Of a stretch of DNA of 64,000 nt, positions 26,727-35,721 are shown in pieces (position 1 is the stretch's first letter; the number at the start of each line of letters is the position of its first letter). This DNA comes from Enterovibrio coralii (GTDB taxonomy: Bacteria > Pseudomonadota > Gammaproteobacteria > Enterobacterales > Vibrionaceae). A program made the translations under genes and the position numbers. The stretch is from positions 1-64,000 of the forward strand of contig NZ_LNTY01000006.1 in NCBI RefSeq assembly GCF_001559595.1, in the 5' to 3' direction. The notes under the pieces are model-generated. The model saw only the letters and a program-made list of their open reading frames with translations, did not search any database and was not told the origin of the DNA.

Positions 26727-27398
26727 ATGTCTATTGAAGGGGCGATTACCTTTACGATCGCAATATTCATCTTTGTAATAACCCCTGGGCCGGGTATTTT
26801 CGCCATTTTGGCGAGAGCGATGGTGACGGGCTGGCGTGATTGTATTGTTATCATGTCGGGTATGGTTTTGAGTGACCTCATTTATCTCACCCTTGCTTGC
26901 TTTGGTTTGGCGACCATTGCAGAAAACTACTCAGAGCTGTTTACCGTTATTCGCTATGCTGGCGCGGCATATCTGATTTTCTTGGGCTACAAAATGTTCA
27001 AGGCGTTGCCTCAACTTGCTGAAATCTCGGCGAAACCTCAACGCAAGTCGAAAGGCTATGTTGCGGATTTCATGCAGGGATTTCTCATCTCAGCGTCGAA
27101 TCCGAAAGTCATCATTTTCTACATCGCATTTTTGCCGACCTTTATGGATCTAACCGTATTGAGCATGAGTGATGTTGTGTTGGCGAACGTGCTTGCAGGC
27201 ATCGCATTGATGAGCGGCGGTATGCTGATTGCCGTTTGTGCTGACAGAGCAGCGCGTTTGCTGAAAACAGAAAAAGCCATCAAGCGCATGAATCGCAGTG
27301 CGGGATCTATCATGATTGGCGCAGGTGCTTACCTAGCATTAGCCGATAAACGTGCCCCGAAAATCGAGAAAGCCGCCTCTATTTGGCGGCTTTTTTAA
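26727..27398 (+). CDS. LysE/RhtB family amino-acid exporter
   Basis: A 223-residue membrane protein with about six segments. The LysE signature ITPGPGIFAILARAM at about residues 17-31 and the second half FLISASNPKVIIFYIAFLP at about 117-135 are plain. Such carriers export amino acids or related metabolites by proton exchange. The ATG has AGGAAGTG upstream. The last codons (SIWRLF) lie inside the terminator hairpin at 27369-27396, so the C-terminus may be recently extended or the coding end and terminator have merged. Confidence 0.9.
   Translation: MSIEGAITFTIAIFIFVITPGPGIFAILARAMVTGWRDCIVIMSGMVLSDLIYLTLACFGLATIAENYSELFTVIRYAGAAYLIFLGYKMFKALPQLAEISAKPQRKSKGYVADFMQGFLISASNPKVIIFYIAFLPTFMDLTVLSMSDVVLANVLAGIALMSGGMLIAVCADRAARLLKTEKAIKRMNRSAGSIMIGAGAYLALADKRAPKIEKAASIWRLF
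27369..27396. terminator. Terminator overlapping the LysE gene's 3' end
   Basis: AGCCGCC and GGCGGCT with a following T-run form the hairpin. It lies within the last ten codons of the LysE gene and touches the end of the opposite gene as well, so it can serve both strands. Confidence 0.8.
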
Positions 27399-27646
27399 TT
27401 ATGGTTTAGCTCGTCTGGCTGTGACCATTTCACAATGGCGCGAATGTTCATCAGCAAAAAAATGACGTTGGCGATCATCATGGCAAGGCTGTCAGTTAAA
27501 AAGCCTACACATATCCAAGAGGTGTTGCCGCAAATCATGAGATAAAAGCCAACCTTGTTCTTATTGCCGATCTGCCAAATCGCTAGAAAGGTCAGCACCA
27601 TCGCTAGCCAATCGATACCGTAGTATTGAAAGAAATCCATCTCCAT
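27395..27646 (-). CDS. Small membrane protein after the LysR gene
   Basis: An 83-residue protein with three hydrophobic stretches (DWLAMVLTFLAIW, VGFYLMICGNTSWICVGFL, LAMMIANVIFLLMNIRAIVKW). The pattern recalls short PnuC-like or sugar-efflux-like half units, but no family is certain. It begins 9 bases after the LysR reading frame ends, on the same strand, so the two are probably cotranscribed. It converges on the LysE gene and overlaps its stop by four bases. Confidence 0.7.
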   Translation of the reverse strand: MEMDFFQYYGIDWLAMVLTFLAIWQIGNKNKVGFYLMICGNTSWICVGFLTDSLAMMIANVIFLLMNIRAIVKWSQPDELNHN

Positions 27647-27655
27647 CTTAATCCT

Positions 27656-28524
27656 TTATGCAATGTTTGCGGTTTGCTTATCCATCGCAACAAACTCTAG
27701 AGAAATGGCCGAAATGAGCGATGGCGTGATAAGGGGGTGCTTTTGCGTTGCGGCAACAATAACGATATCGATAGCAGGCAATGGAGGTAAATTGCTGTTT
27801 TCGATGATCTGCAAATCATCAGGCACGCTGCTTCTTGCCATCGCTGAAACCGCCATACCTTTTCTAACGACCGCTTTTAATGTTGAAGCACTGGTGGTGA
27901 AGGTTAACAAGTCAACGTCGATACCAAACTTGCCAAGGCCATCTAAGGCAGTAGTGTGAAACTTACAGTTTTTATCGAACAATGCCAGCGGGAGTGGTCT
28001 ACGAGCAATGAGACTCGCATTGTCACCGCAAATCCAAACCCCTTTATCGTGTTTGAGTAGCCAGCCTTCATCGGAATCCGGCGCACGCGTGACGATTGCC
28101 AAGTCCAATTCGCCGCAGTCTAGGCGTTGACGAAGACGTGTACTTGATGCGCAAAGCACATCAAAAGTGATGGGGCGATTAAGCGTTCGTCTCAAACTTT
28201 CAAGTAGGTCTGGCAATAGGCCGTCTGTGTAATCGTCAGGGCAACCAATACGAATAGGGCGCGCGGTATCTTCCCGTTTGAAAGCATCCAGTGCTTCATC
28301 GTGTGAGGCCACAAGGCGGCGTGCATGGCTCACCAACCTTTGCCCTGCGAGGCTGAGCGTTAAGGGCCTCTTCTCTCGGTCAAACAGTGGCTGCCCAGCT
28401 CTTCTTCCAGCTTTTTAATCTGCATGCTGATGGCGGATTGTGTGCGGTGAATTTGAGCCGCGGCGCGTGTAAAGCTGCCCGTATCAACAATCGCGAGAAA
28501 GCTTCTTAATGAGTCGATGTCCAT
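27656..28524 (-). pseudogene. LysR-family regulator, frameshifted in the HTH region
   Basis: From the ATG at 28524 the frame reads MDIDSLRSFLAIVDTGSF, then AAAQIHRTQSAISMQIKKLEEELG, the normal LysR helix-turn-helix. It then switches phase at about 28394, where one extra G in GAGCTGGGCAG restores ELGQPLFDREKRPLTLS. The rest (substrate-binding domain to 27656) is intact. The joined length is about 290. It lies divergent from the glutathione transferase gene at 28640, which it may regulate. Confidence 0.88.
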
Positions 28525-28639
28525 ACCTGTCAGGCCTTCTATCAGGATTTCGAATACTAGGTATCAAAACTATGCGTTAGAAACCCGTGCATCTCCCAAG
28601 CATACTGTTTTCAGCCAGACGAATGCAAAGGAGTGAGTT

Positions 28640-29296
28640 ATGAAGTTGATTATTGGAAATAAAAACTACTCGACATGGTCGCTACGTGGTTGGCTAGTGC
28701 TTCGTGGGTTCGATATCGATTTCGAAGAAGTTGAAATGGCTCTTTTCTCAACCGAGTTTTATGACGAGATTGCAAAATACTCAGGTGCGGCGAAAGTGCC
28801 CGTTTTGGTTGATGGTGACATTTCGGTGTGGGATTCGTTGGCGATCTGCGAATACGTCAATGATACCTACCTAGATGGTAAAGGCTGGCCTTCTGAGCCC
28901 GCTCAAAAAGCGAAAGCTCGCGCGATTGCTGCAGAAATGCATTCGGGCTTTGGCGCATTAAGAAATGAAATGCCAATGAACATTCGTGGGCGTCGCAAAG
29001 TGTCTCCTTCTCGAGACTGTGAGAAAGATATTGCCCGAATTGATGACATTTGGTCATCACAGATGAAAGAATTTAGTGAGAAAGGCGGTTGGTTATTCGG
29101 AGACTTCTCGATTGCTGACGTTATGTATGCGCCAGTTGTGCTTCGCTTCATCACTTACGGTGTAACACTGTCAGACGATGCTCAGCGATATGCAACGCAT
29201 GTGATCCAAAATGCTGCATTACAGCAGTGGATTGAGGAATCTCAACAAGACACCAGCGTTATCCCAGAAGATGAAGCCGGTGTTGACGTGGCATAA
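28640..29296 (+). CDS. Glutathione S-transferase family protein
   Basis: A 218-residue GST. The N-terminal thioredoxin-like domain begins MKLIIGNKNYSTWSLRGWL, with the catalytic serine/tyrosine region at NYSTWS and the cis-proline in AAKVPVLVDG at about residue 54, followed by WDSLAICEYV that binds the glutamyl part. The helical C-terminal domain contains FGDFSIADVMYAPVV, the usual N-capping box. It conjugates or reduces electrophiles with glutathione, substrate unknown. It has its own terminator and is divergent from a LysR gene. Confidence 0.92.
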   Translation: MKLIIGNKNYSTWSLRGWLVLRGFDIDFEEVEMALFSTEFYDEIAKYSGAAKVPVLVDGDISVWDSLAICEYVNDTYLDGKGWPSEPAQKAKARAIAAEMHSGFGALRNEMPMNIRGRRKVSPSRDCEKDIARIDDIWSSQMKEFSEKGGWLFGDFSIADVMYAPVVLRFITYGVTLSDDAQRYATHVIQNAALQQWIEESQQDTSVIPEDEAGVDVA

Positions 29297-29350
29297 GTGT
29301 TTCCTTGTGTGTATGCCACGTTGAAAACTTCTTTCCTTACCATACCTTCA

Positions 29351-29373
29351 GCGGGCGAAAGCCCGTTTTTTTT
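29351..29373 (+). terminator. Rho-independent terminator after the GST gene
   Basis: CGGGC, GAAA loop, GCCCG and a run of eight T. Confidence 0.85.
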
Positions 29374-29481
29374 GCCTGAAATTCACCCGTATCGACACTT
29401 TCTTTGATGTAGCCCATCTCTTTGTCCTCACACTTGGGTTTAAGGTGCTTGTCCATCTTGCAGAAAAGAAGTCGCACACCG

Positions 29482-30588
29482 ATGACCACAATTAATCAAG
29501 AAAGACTCGTTGAGCATTTTATTGAGCTGGTAAAAATTGACAGTGAATCTGGCAATGAAAAAGCTATGGCAGAAACCCTTGCTGAGCAACTTGGCAACAT
29601 GGGCTTTGAAGTAAGCAAACTGCCAGTTCCTGCACACATTTCTAACGGCTTTAACGTTTACGGTAAGCTGAAAGGCGAACTGGATGGCAGCATTCTGTTC
29701 AGTAGCCACATGGATACCGTGACCCCGGGTAACGGCATTGAGCCAATCATCGAAGACGGTGTTATCCGTTCTAAAGGTGACACCATTTTGGGTGGTGATG
29801 ACAAATCAGGCATCGTTGCGGTCATGGAAGCGGTTCGCGCAATCCAAGAAAGTGGTGTTGCACACAAGACCATCGAAGTGGCGTTCACCGTTTACGAAGA
29901 GTTGGGCCTTGAAGGTGCGAAGCACTTCGATATGAGCAAAATTGAATCCCAACAAGCGATTGTACTGGATTCAGGTGGCCCAATCGGCACTATCATCACC
30001 ACGGCACCTGGTCAGCAAAGCCTGAAAATCACCATCAAAGGCAAACCAGCGCACGCGGGTCTGGCACCAGAGACAGGTATCAACGCACTAACAGTTGCTT
30101 CTGATGCAATCAGCGCAATGAACCTGAGCCGTATTGACGAAGAAACCACGGCAAACATTGGTGTGGTTCGCGGTGGTCAAGCAACGAACATTGTTATGCC
30201 TGAGCTATACCTAGAAGCGGAAGCGCGCTCTCTGGATGACAACAAGCTGGCAGCACAAGTGGCACACATGGTGTCTACCTTTGAAGCGGCAGCTGAAAAG
30301 CACGGTGCAGGCATCGAAATCGAATCAACCCGTTCGTACAATGCGTACAAACTGGCTGATGACGATGCGCACGTTGCGTCTATCAAAGCAGCATTTGAGT
30401 CAATTGGTATCGAACCTGTGACCAAGCCAACGGGCGGCGGTTCTGATGCAAACGTCTTCAATGAGAAAGGCTTGAAGACGGTTAACCTGTCTACCGGTAT
30501 GTCGAAAGTACACACCACAGAAGAATTCATTGCGATTGCAGATATGGTTGCAGTGAGTGATTTCATTCGAGCTTACGTGACACAATAA
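29482..30588 (+). CDS. M20 family metallopeptidase (peptidase T-like)
   Basis: A 368-residue zinc aminopeptidase of the M20 family, related to tripeptidase T. Metal and catalytic residues are visible: SSHMDTVTPG (His and Asp), GGDDKSGIV (bridging Asp), YEELGLEGA (catalytic Glu then ligand Glu), LDSGG, and a final KVHTTEEFI histidine. The dimerisation lid starts at KITIKGKPAHAGLAPE. It works in the cytoplasm on short peptides. The ATG at 29482 gives the usual MTTINQERLVEHF start; an open frame 20 codons upstream has no support. Confidence 0.9.
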   Translation: MTTINQERLVEHFIELVKIDSESGNEKAMAETLAEQLGNMGFEVSKLPVPAHISNGFNVYGKLKGELDGSILFSSHMDTVTPGNGIEPIIEDGVIRSKGDTILGGDDKSGIVAVMEAVRAIQESGVAHKTIEVAFTVYEELGLEGAKHFDMSKIESQQAIVLDSGGPIGTIITTAPGQQSLKITIKGKPAHAGLAPETGINALTVASDAISAMNLSRIDEETTANIGVVRGGQATNIVMPELYLEAEARSLDDNKLAAQVAHMVSTFEAAAEKHGAGIEIESTRSYNAYKLADDDAHVASIKAAFESIGIEPVTKPTGGGSDANVFNEKGLKTVNLSTGMSKVHTTEEFIAIADMVAVSDFIRAYVTQ

Positions 30589-30608
30589 TCGTTGCGAAGA
30601 TTGATACT

Positions 30609-30633
30609 AAGCCGCCTCATTGGGCGGCTTTTT
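30609..30633 (+). terminator. Rho-independent terminator after the M20 gene
   Basis: AAGCCGCC and GGCGGCTT enclose a six-base loop and are followed by T residues. Confidence 0.85.
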
Positions 30634-30656
30634 CGTTCTATGTCAAACGCACAACG

Positions 30657-31261
30657 CTATGAAAACCAAGGGACGTAGATGTGTTGATAACCAATACCTA
30701 CCGCGACATAAACCAATAGCATGGCCATAAGAAGCGTAAACGCGCGCAAGTAAAATGGCTTTTCTATCTGTTTGCCAAGCAGTGTGCCGACCAGTGAGTA
30801 AGACGCGGGTGCACCGAAAGCGAGTACTGATAAAATGCTATCCAGAACAGGCTTGAATAGCCAGAAATACCCGCCGCCGGAAACTGAATGGTCACTATGG
30901 GTAGGGTTGCGATATACCCTTTCGGATTGAGCAGTTGCAGCATCAAACCGTCCATATAAGTGAGATGAGAAGCTACCTTTTGGTCGGCATTGAAGCTCAC
31001 ATCAGCACGAAGCAGTTTGAAGGCAATGTACAAGATATAAGTGCACCCCACGATACTCACATACGGCAGCATTGAAGCTGTAATCAGAGAGCCGCCCACC
31101 AAACTCATGGTAAGAAACAGCAAAAACATGGCGGACGCAACACCTGCAAAGTAACCCAGATTCTGTCTAGTGCTCCGTTGTACGCCACCGTGAAGCCCCA
31201 GTAAATTGACAGGGCCGGGCGAGTACATAATGCCAATGGCATATGCCCATAGTTCTAACAT
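30657..31261 (-). pseudogene. LysE family exporter, frameshifted
   Basis: The first frame begins MLELWAYAIGIMYSPGPVNLLGL with the LysE PGP motif, then SLITASMLPYVSIVGCTYILYIAFKLL and LQLLNPKGYIATLPIVTI. After about 30845 the correct continuation is in another phase: SILSVLAFGAPASYSLVGTLLGKQ to the TAG at 30659-30657. One extra A in TGGATAGC would join them into about 202 residues, a normal length. The gene lies 44 bases downstream of an AraC gene on the same strand, a common exporter-regulator pair. Confidence 0.85.
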
Positions 31262-31305
31262 GGTGAGAATTCCTGATGTGTTGATTTTTGGTGCTAGCGA
31301 GAAAG

Positions 31306-32130
31306 CTAGGTGGTCTGCAATTGGTATTGCTTCGGTGTCATGCCGTAGACGCGTTTAAATCGTCGATTGAAATGGCTACTGTCAGCAAAACCGAACTGCT
31401 GTGCGGCTTCGCTGGAAGGCACGCCCGCCTCTAGTGCTTTTCTGGCGTTGTTGATGCGGCAGTTAAGAATGTATTGGTGCGGCGTTATTCCAAACTGCGC
31501 GCGAAACTGACGAATGAAATGAAACTTTGACATGTTCGCAGCATCTGCGATGTCATCAATGCCGATATCCTGACTTAGATTGTCTTGCACATAGTCTTTG
31601 GCGCGAAGCAGCAGGGTATCTTTGCGATTGGTTTGAGGTAATTCATCCAGTTTGCCCGCTTTCGATACCATGGCGTGAGAGAGCTGAAACAGTGCCGACT
31701 CTTGCTCGATTCGACGAGACTGCGGATTTTTGAGCGTCTGAGCGAGGACGAGAGCTTGGTTTCTCAATACAGGGTCATCAACCAAACAACCTTCAATTCT
31801 CAATTGTGCTGGATGAGTAACGCCAAGGGCGAGAAACTGAGACTCAAAACTGTTGGGGTGGATATATAGCATCAGGTATTCGAGGTCTTTGTCGCCACCT
31901 GAGCTACCGTCATGAACATCTTCTGGGTTAAAAAGCAGTACACCACCCGCGGGGCTTTTATGGAAGGCTCCTTGGCAGAAGAAGTCTTGGCGGCCTTGTA
32001 ACGTCACACCGATCGAGAACTCTTCGTGAGCATGCTTGTCGTAGGTGAAATCGCTCATATTGGCATCAAGCACCGACACCCCATCAAGGTGTTGGCTATT
32101 GATGAATTGAAAGCGATTTTCCGTGCTCAC
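31306..32130 (-). CDS. AraC-family regulator with cupin domain
   Basis: A 274-residue regulator. The N-terminal AraC-binding cupin is seen as DKHAHEEFSIGVTLQGRQDFF and PAGGVLLFNPEDVHDG at about residues 31-75. The C-terminal DNA-binding domain has two HTH motifs, IGIDDIADAANMSKFHFIRQFRA and SSEAAQQFGFADSSHFNRRFKR, ending YGMTPKQYQ. It precedes a LysE exporter on the same strand and very likely controls it, as in many AraC-LysE pairs; the effector would be the exported amino acid or analogue (inference). Confidence 0.92.
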   Translation of the reverse strand: MSTENRFQFINSQHLDGVSVLDANMSDFTYDKHAHEEFSIGVTLQGRQDFFCQGAFHKSPAGGVLLFNPEDVHDGSSGGDKDLEYLMLYIHPNSFESQFLALGVTHPAQLRIEGCLVDDPVLRNQALVLAQTLKNPQSRRIEQESALFQLSHAMVSKAGKLDELPQTNRKDTLLLRAKDYVQDNLSQDIGIDDIADAANMSKFHFIRQFRAQFGITPHQYILNCRINNARKALEAGVPSSEAAQQFGFADSSHFNRRFKRVYGMTPKQYQLQTT

Positions 32131-32243
32131 AGTGATTCCCTTATTCCGTGTCGTTAACTATTAAACAGAACTATAGGGGTAGAAAGCGAATAAAACTTGA
32201 ACAAAATTGCTCAATATTGCTGTTGGGATGGGTTTCTCGGCAA

Positions 32244-32588
32244 TCACGTTTCAGGGAGCGACATTTGTCTGATGTGCTGGCGTAACTCTTTGGCACTCAT
32301 TTCTGTGAGGATCACACTCACAAACATGTAGATACCTACAGCGAACTCAATACCAGCCCACGCAAAGCTCGCGTTTCCTAACGAGATAAAGGCCAGTACC
32401 AGCATCAGCATCGCGATAAGAATTTGAAACAGCTGAGGGTATGAAATGTTAAGCGTGTCGTTGGAGAGGTCTTTTTCGATAGTGATTGGCAAGGTGGCAT
32501 ATCCGAAAGTGACGCGCACCTTGCCGTTTTTCATCATGTCATTGAAGCCATTATTGTTAAGTGCTTCTTGGAGAGAAGTCAGCTCCAC
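32244..32588 (-). CDS. Membrane-associated hypothetical protein
   Basis: A 114-residue protein with a soluble N-terminal half and two membrane helices (PQLFQILIAMLMLVLAFISL and WAGIEFAVGIYMFVSVIL) near residues 50-93. It starts with GTG overlapping the stop of the upstream zinc-ribbon gene by one base (TAGTG), so the two are translationally coupled. No family is recognised. Confidence 0.7.
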   Translation of the reverse strand: MELTSLQEALNNNGFNDMMKNGKVRVTFGYATLPITIEKDLSNDTLNISYPQLFQILIAMLMLVLAFISLGNASFAWAGIEFAVGIYMFVSVILTEMSAKELRQHIRQMSLPET

Positions 32589-32812
32589 TAGAAGCCTCCG
32601 AAAGACTCTGAGTGGCCGTATGTTGAACCGCAGCGATCACACTGGTGATACGCACTACCAAGCATTAAATCCATAGAGTTGGAAAGAATAATGGTGGCTC
32701 GTTGAAAAAGAGAGCTATCAGGCTCTGGTTTGCGAGGCTCCAGCTCAACACATGTGTGTGTCGTCATGGTGCCACATTTCTCGCAGAATAGTTTGTTGTT
32801 TAGTTCTGTCAT
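32588..32812 (-). CDS. Small zinc-ribbon protein
   Basis: A 74-residue protein with two CxxC pairs, FCEKCGT near residue 9 and QCDRCGS near residue 59, which together can hold one zinc. The ATG at 32812 follows AAGGTAGGCG. The frame is open 35 codons further upstream, but that part looks non-coding. It is coupled to the membrane protein gene that follows. Function unknown; perhaps a regulator or adaptor for its membrane partner. Confidence 0.7.
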   Translation of the reverse strand: MTELNNKLFCEKCGTMTTHTCVELEPRKPEPDSSLFQRATIILSNSMDLMLGSAYHQCDRCGSTYGHSESFGGF

Positions 32813-32980
32813 ATCGCCTACCTTGGTCCTGTGAACAGAATCCTGTGCTACAGCAAATGTTCGTTCCAATGCTTTGTGCTGTAAGGATGTTTTTAGCGTA
32901 CGGATCGGAGATGACATCTCTACTTTCTTGGGTGTTTGTTGTGACTCATGTCACATTAATGGCGAGGTTTCGTTTTTAAT

Positions 32981-34897
32981 TTAACCAGTTGCACGCATGT
33001 CTCTGAAGACGACAACGCGGTTTCTTCCGCCATTTTTTGCCTTATAAAGTGCTTTGTCGGCTTCATCAAAGAAGTGTGATTTATCACTGGTGGTTGCGGT
33101 TGATACATAGGAAAGCCCAATACTGACTGTCACAATATCCAATTCGTTGTCGGCATGAGGAATGCGTAAATCTTCTACACTTCCACGCAGACGCTCTGCC
33201 AATTGTTTGAGAGAAGTTGGCGTTGTGTTTGGAATGATAACCGCGAACTCTTCACCACCGATCCGCGCTAACGTATCGGACGATCGCAGCAAACTGTCTG
33301 ACAGTGCTTTGCAGATGTTTTGAAGACAATAGTCACCCAGAGTATGACCATAGCGATCGTTGTATTTCTTGAAGTGATCAACGTCGATCAACATTAATCC
33401 TAACCCAGAGCCTTCTCGTTGGTTGCGCCGCCATTCACTCTCGTATTCACTATCAAACATGCGTCGGTTAGCTATCCCTGTAAGGGGATCAAGGTTCGCC
33501 ATGCGAAGCAGGTTTTGTTCTCTGTCGCGGTATTCTTTGTTCACCGCTTCAAGCAGATGGTTATAGGCAATCGAAATGGCGGCGTTCTCTGAGCCACGTT
33601 CAAAGGAAATGGTGCGGTCAAATTCTTTCTGCTCACGCATTTCATCCACTTGATGCATGAGATCGATCAGTTCGTCTTTAAGCCCATGCTCACCATAGTT
33701 AAGCCCAATGGTTTCGGTTTGTGGGGATACCCTTAGCGGATAAAAACGGTTGACCAGTGAAAGTACAAGATAACCAACACCAAAGGCCCATGCGCCACAT
33801 GCCACAATGCCAATAAACTGAGTGATGAGTTGCTCACTACGTGTTGCACCGTCAAAAGCAGAAAGGGGGCCGACAATCGCCACGGCTAACGTGCCCCAAA
33901 TACCGCCACCTAGGTGAACAGGCACCGCATCAACCACGTCATCAAGCTTTTTATGAACCAGAAGGTGCGACACAAGTACACTGATGATGCCGCCAATAAA
34001 CCCAACGAGTGCAGCCATATGAGGCGACAAAACATTTGCACCTGCTGTAATAGATACCAGACCTGCCAGCAAGCCATTCAGGCAATATCGAATTCCTCGC
34101 ATTGAATGTAAATGCCACGAAAAAATCAGTGCCGCAACACCACCAAAGCAGGCGGCGAGCGCGGTATTTGCAAACACAAGAGGTAACGTTTCATTAGGTG
34201 TAATAAGACTGCCACCGTTAAAACCAAACCAGCCAAAAAACAGCAGGAAGGTGCCCAGAGCGGAGAGGGGCAGATTCTGACCAAAGATGTCCTGCACTTT
34301 TCCTGCTTCATTAAAACGACCCAGTCGGGGACCCAAAATAATAATGCCAGCCAGTGCTAACCATCCTCCAACGGAATGGACAACTGTTCCGCCCGCAAAG
34401 TCGATGAAACCGAGTTCTCGCAGCCAGCCTTCGCCATGGTCAGTAAAGTGCAAACCGTTCCAAATCCAGTGACCAGACACAGGGAAAATAACTGCCGAGA
34501 TCAGTAGCGCGCAAAGCAAGTAGCCGGAAAAACGCATACGTTCGGCTACGGCACCAGCGACGATGGTGGTGGCGGTGCCGCAGAACATCATTTGAAAAAG
34601 GAAAAAGGAGAGAAGAAGGTGTTCGCCATTAACGTCGAAGATAAAGCTGTCAAAACCGACTAGCCCATTGATTGATGTGCCATACATCAATCCAAAACCA
34701 ACCACCCAGAAACTGACGCCCGCAACGCAAAAGTCAGCGACGTTTTTTAAAGCAACATTGATGTTGTTTTTACTTCGCACTAACCCGCTTTCAAAGCAAG
34801 TAAAGCCTGGCTGCATTAATAAAACCAATGCCGTACACAACATCAACCAGACGACATCGAGAAGCTCACCCTGTATTTGAATTGATTCCATGCTCAC
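32981..34897 (-). CDS. Ammonium channel (Amt) fused to a GGDEF diguanylate cyclase
   Basis: A 638-residue fusion. Residues 1 to about 400 are an 11-segment Amt/Rh channel: SFFLFQMMFCGTATTIVAGAV (outer Phe gate and signature), the twin histidines in GGTVVHSVGG and PVHLGGGIWG, and the inner Phe in FFGWFGFNGG. After a linker helix (about 410-470, coiled-coil like) comes a full GGDEF domain from ANLDPLTGIANRR. It contains the active site RIGGEEFAVI and an RxxD inhibitory site (RSSD) five residues before it, so the cyclase should be active and product-inhibited. It probably senses or transports ammonium and sets c-di-GMP. No glnK lies next to it. Confidence 0.95.
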   Translation of the reverse strand: MSMESIQIQGELLDVVWLMLCTALVLLMQPGFTCFESGLVRSKNNINVALKNVADFCVAGVSFWVVGFGLMYGTSINGLVGFDSFIFDVNGEHLLLSFFLFQMMFCGTATTIVAGAVAERMRFSGYLLCALLISAVIFPVSGHWIWNGLHFTDHGEGWLRELGFIDFAGGTVVHSVGGWLALAGIIILGPRLGRFNEAGKVQDIFGQNLPLSALGTFLLFFGWFGFNGGSLITPNETLPLVFANTALAACFGGVAALIFSWHLHSMRGIRYCLNGLLAGLVSITAGANVLSPHMAALVGFIGGIISVLVSHLLVHKKLDDVVDAVPVHLGGGIWGTLAVAIVGPLSAFDGATRSEQLITQFIGIVACGAWAFGVGYLVLSLVNRFYPLRVSPQTETIGLNYGEHGLKDELIDLMHQVDEMREQKEFDRTISFERGSENAAISIAYNHLLEAVNKEYRDREQNLLRMANLDPLTGIANRRMFDSEYESEWRRNQREGSGLGLMLIDVDHFKKYNDRYGHTLGDYCLQNICKALSDSLLRSSDTLARIGGEEFAVIIPNTTPTSLKQLAERLRGSVEDLRIPHADNELDIVTVSIGLSYVSTATTSDKSHFFDEADKALYKAKNGGRNRVVVFRDMRATG

Positions 34898-35096
34898 CCG
34901 AAAACCGATAGAAGAAAATCATGTCGTCTATCGAAAACCCTTTTAAGAATTGATCGGCGCAGTGCGCTTTGGTTCTAAGTATTGTTCATTTGTCGCACTT
35001 TTGGGGCGCGGCGGGTAAAAAGTCTTTTAATTCAGTGGGCGTATAGAGTGGAAGAGCTTTAAAAGGTGCAGGTCGTGACAACCCGCACCTCGTTAT

Positions 35097-35501
35097 TTAA
35101 TAGTGGATGGCGCGCGGGAGAACTTTGGCTTGGGCTATCCAGTCCTCGACTTTGGTTTCACCTGGAAGTTGGCGAACGAGGTTTTTCTCTTCGTTCACTT
35201 CTTCCATTTTCGCGGCAAGGTTAGCCGCATTGCGCTGGGCAAGCTCTGGAACGGTATCGACACCTGCATGCTCGAGCAGATCGGCATATTGGGTGCTGAT
35301 CCCTTTAATGCGTGCCAAATCTGCGCGATTAATCCATTTTAGAATGAGTTTGCCACTGATATCGCTTTGCTCAGCGATAGCTTTGCGGCCGTTAGGTTGT
35401 GCTCCTTGCTCCAAAAGCTGCTCAATAGTTGAGATGCCAATGGCTTCTAACTTCTCAGCATACGTGGCACCAATACCTTCAATATCAACTAGCTTGGTCA
35501 T
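35097..35501 (-). CDS. DUF4332-like helix-hairpin-helix protein
   Basis: A 134-residue protein with two helix-hairpin-helix-like repeats: LVDIEGIGATYAEKLEAIGI at the N-terminus and LARIKGISTQYADLLEHAGV near residue 62. This is the DUF4332 pattern, related to DNA-binding HhH folds and to a repeat in ribosomal protein-like sequences. No catalytic residues. It is a single gene between the Amt-GGDEF and the RTX gene. Function unknown; DNA or protein binding is possible. Confidence 0.85.
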   Translation of the reverse strand: MTKLVDIEGIGATYAEKLEAIGISTIEQLLEQGAQPNGRKAIAEQSDISGKLILKWINRADLARIKGISTQYADLLEHAGVDTVPELAQRNAANLAAKMEEVNEEKNLVRQLPGETKVEDWIAQAKVLPRAIHY

Positions 35502-35668
35502 TTGCTCTGTCTCCTTAAACGTTGAGCGAAAAGATCTGCTCGCCAGCGGAAAGTAATAAAGAAGGCTCCACGGCGTTTTGACAGACCCAGATAAACGACT
35601 CTTTGTGTCTCGCCTGATCTTGTCTCGATTTTGGTAACAATTAAGGGTTTGCTGATATTCGCTACCCC

Positions 35669-35696
35669 AAAAAAGAAGCCTGCAAGAGCAGGCTTC
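35669..35696 (-). terminator. Rho-independent terminator of the RTX gene
   Basis: On the minus strand GAAGCCTGC, loop TCTT, GCAGGCTTC and a T-run follow the RTX stop codon by about 25 bases. Confidence 0.88.
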
Positions 35697-35721
35697 GGAT
35701 TCTTGGGCTTTTTGCTTTTTG

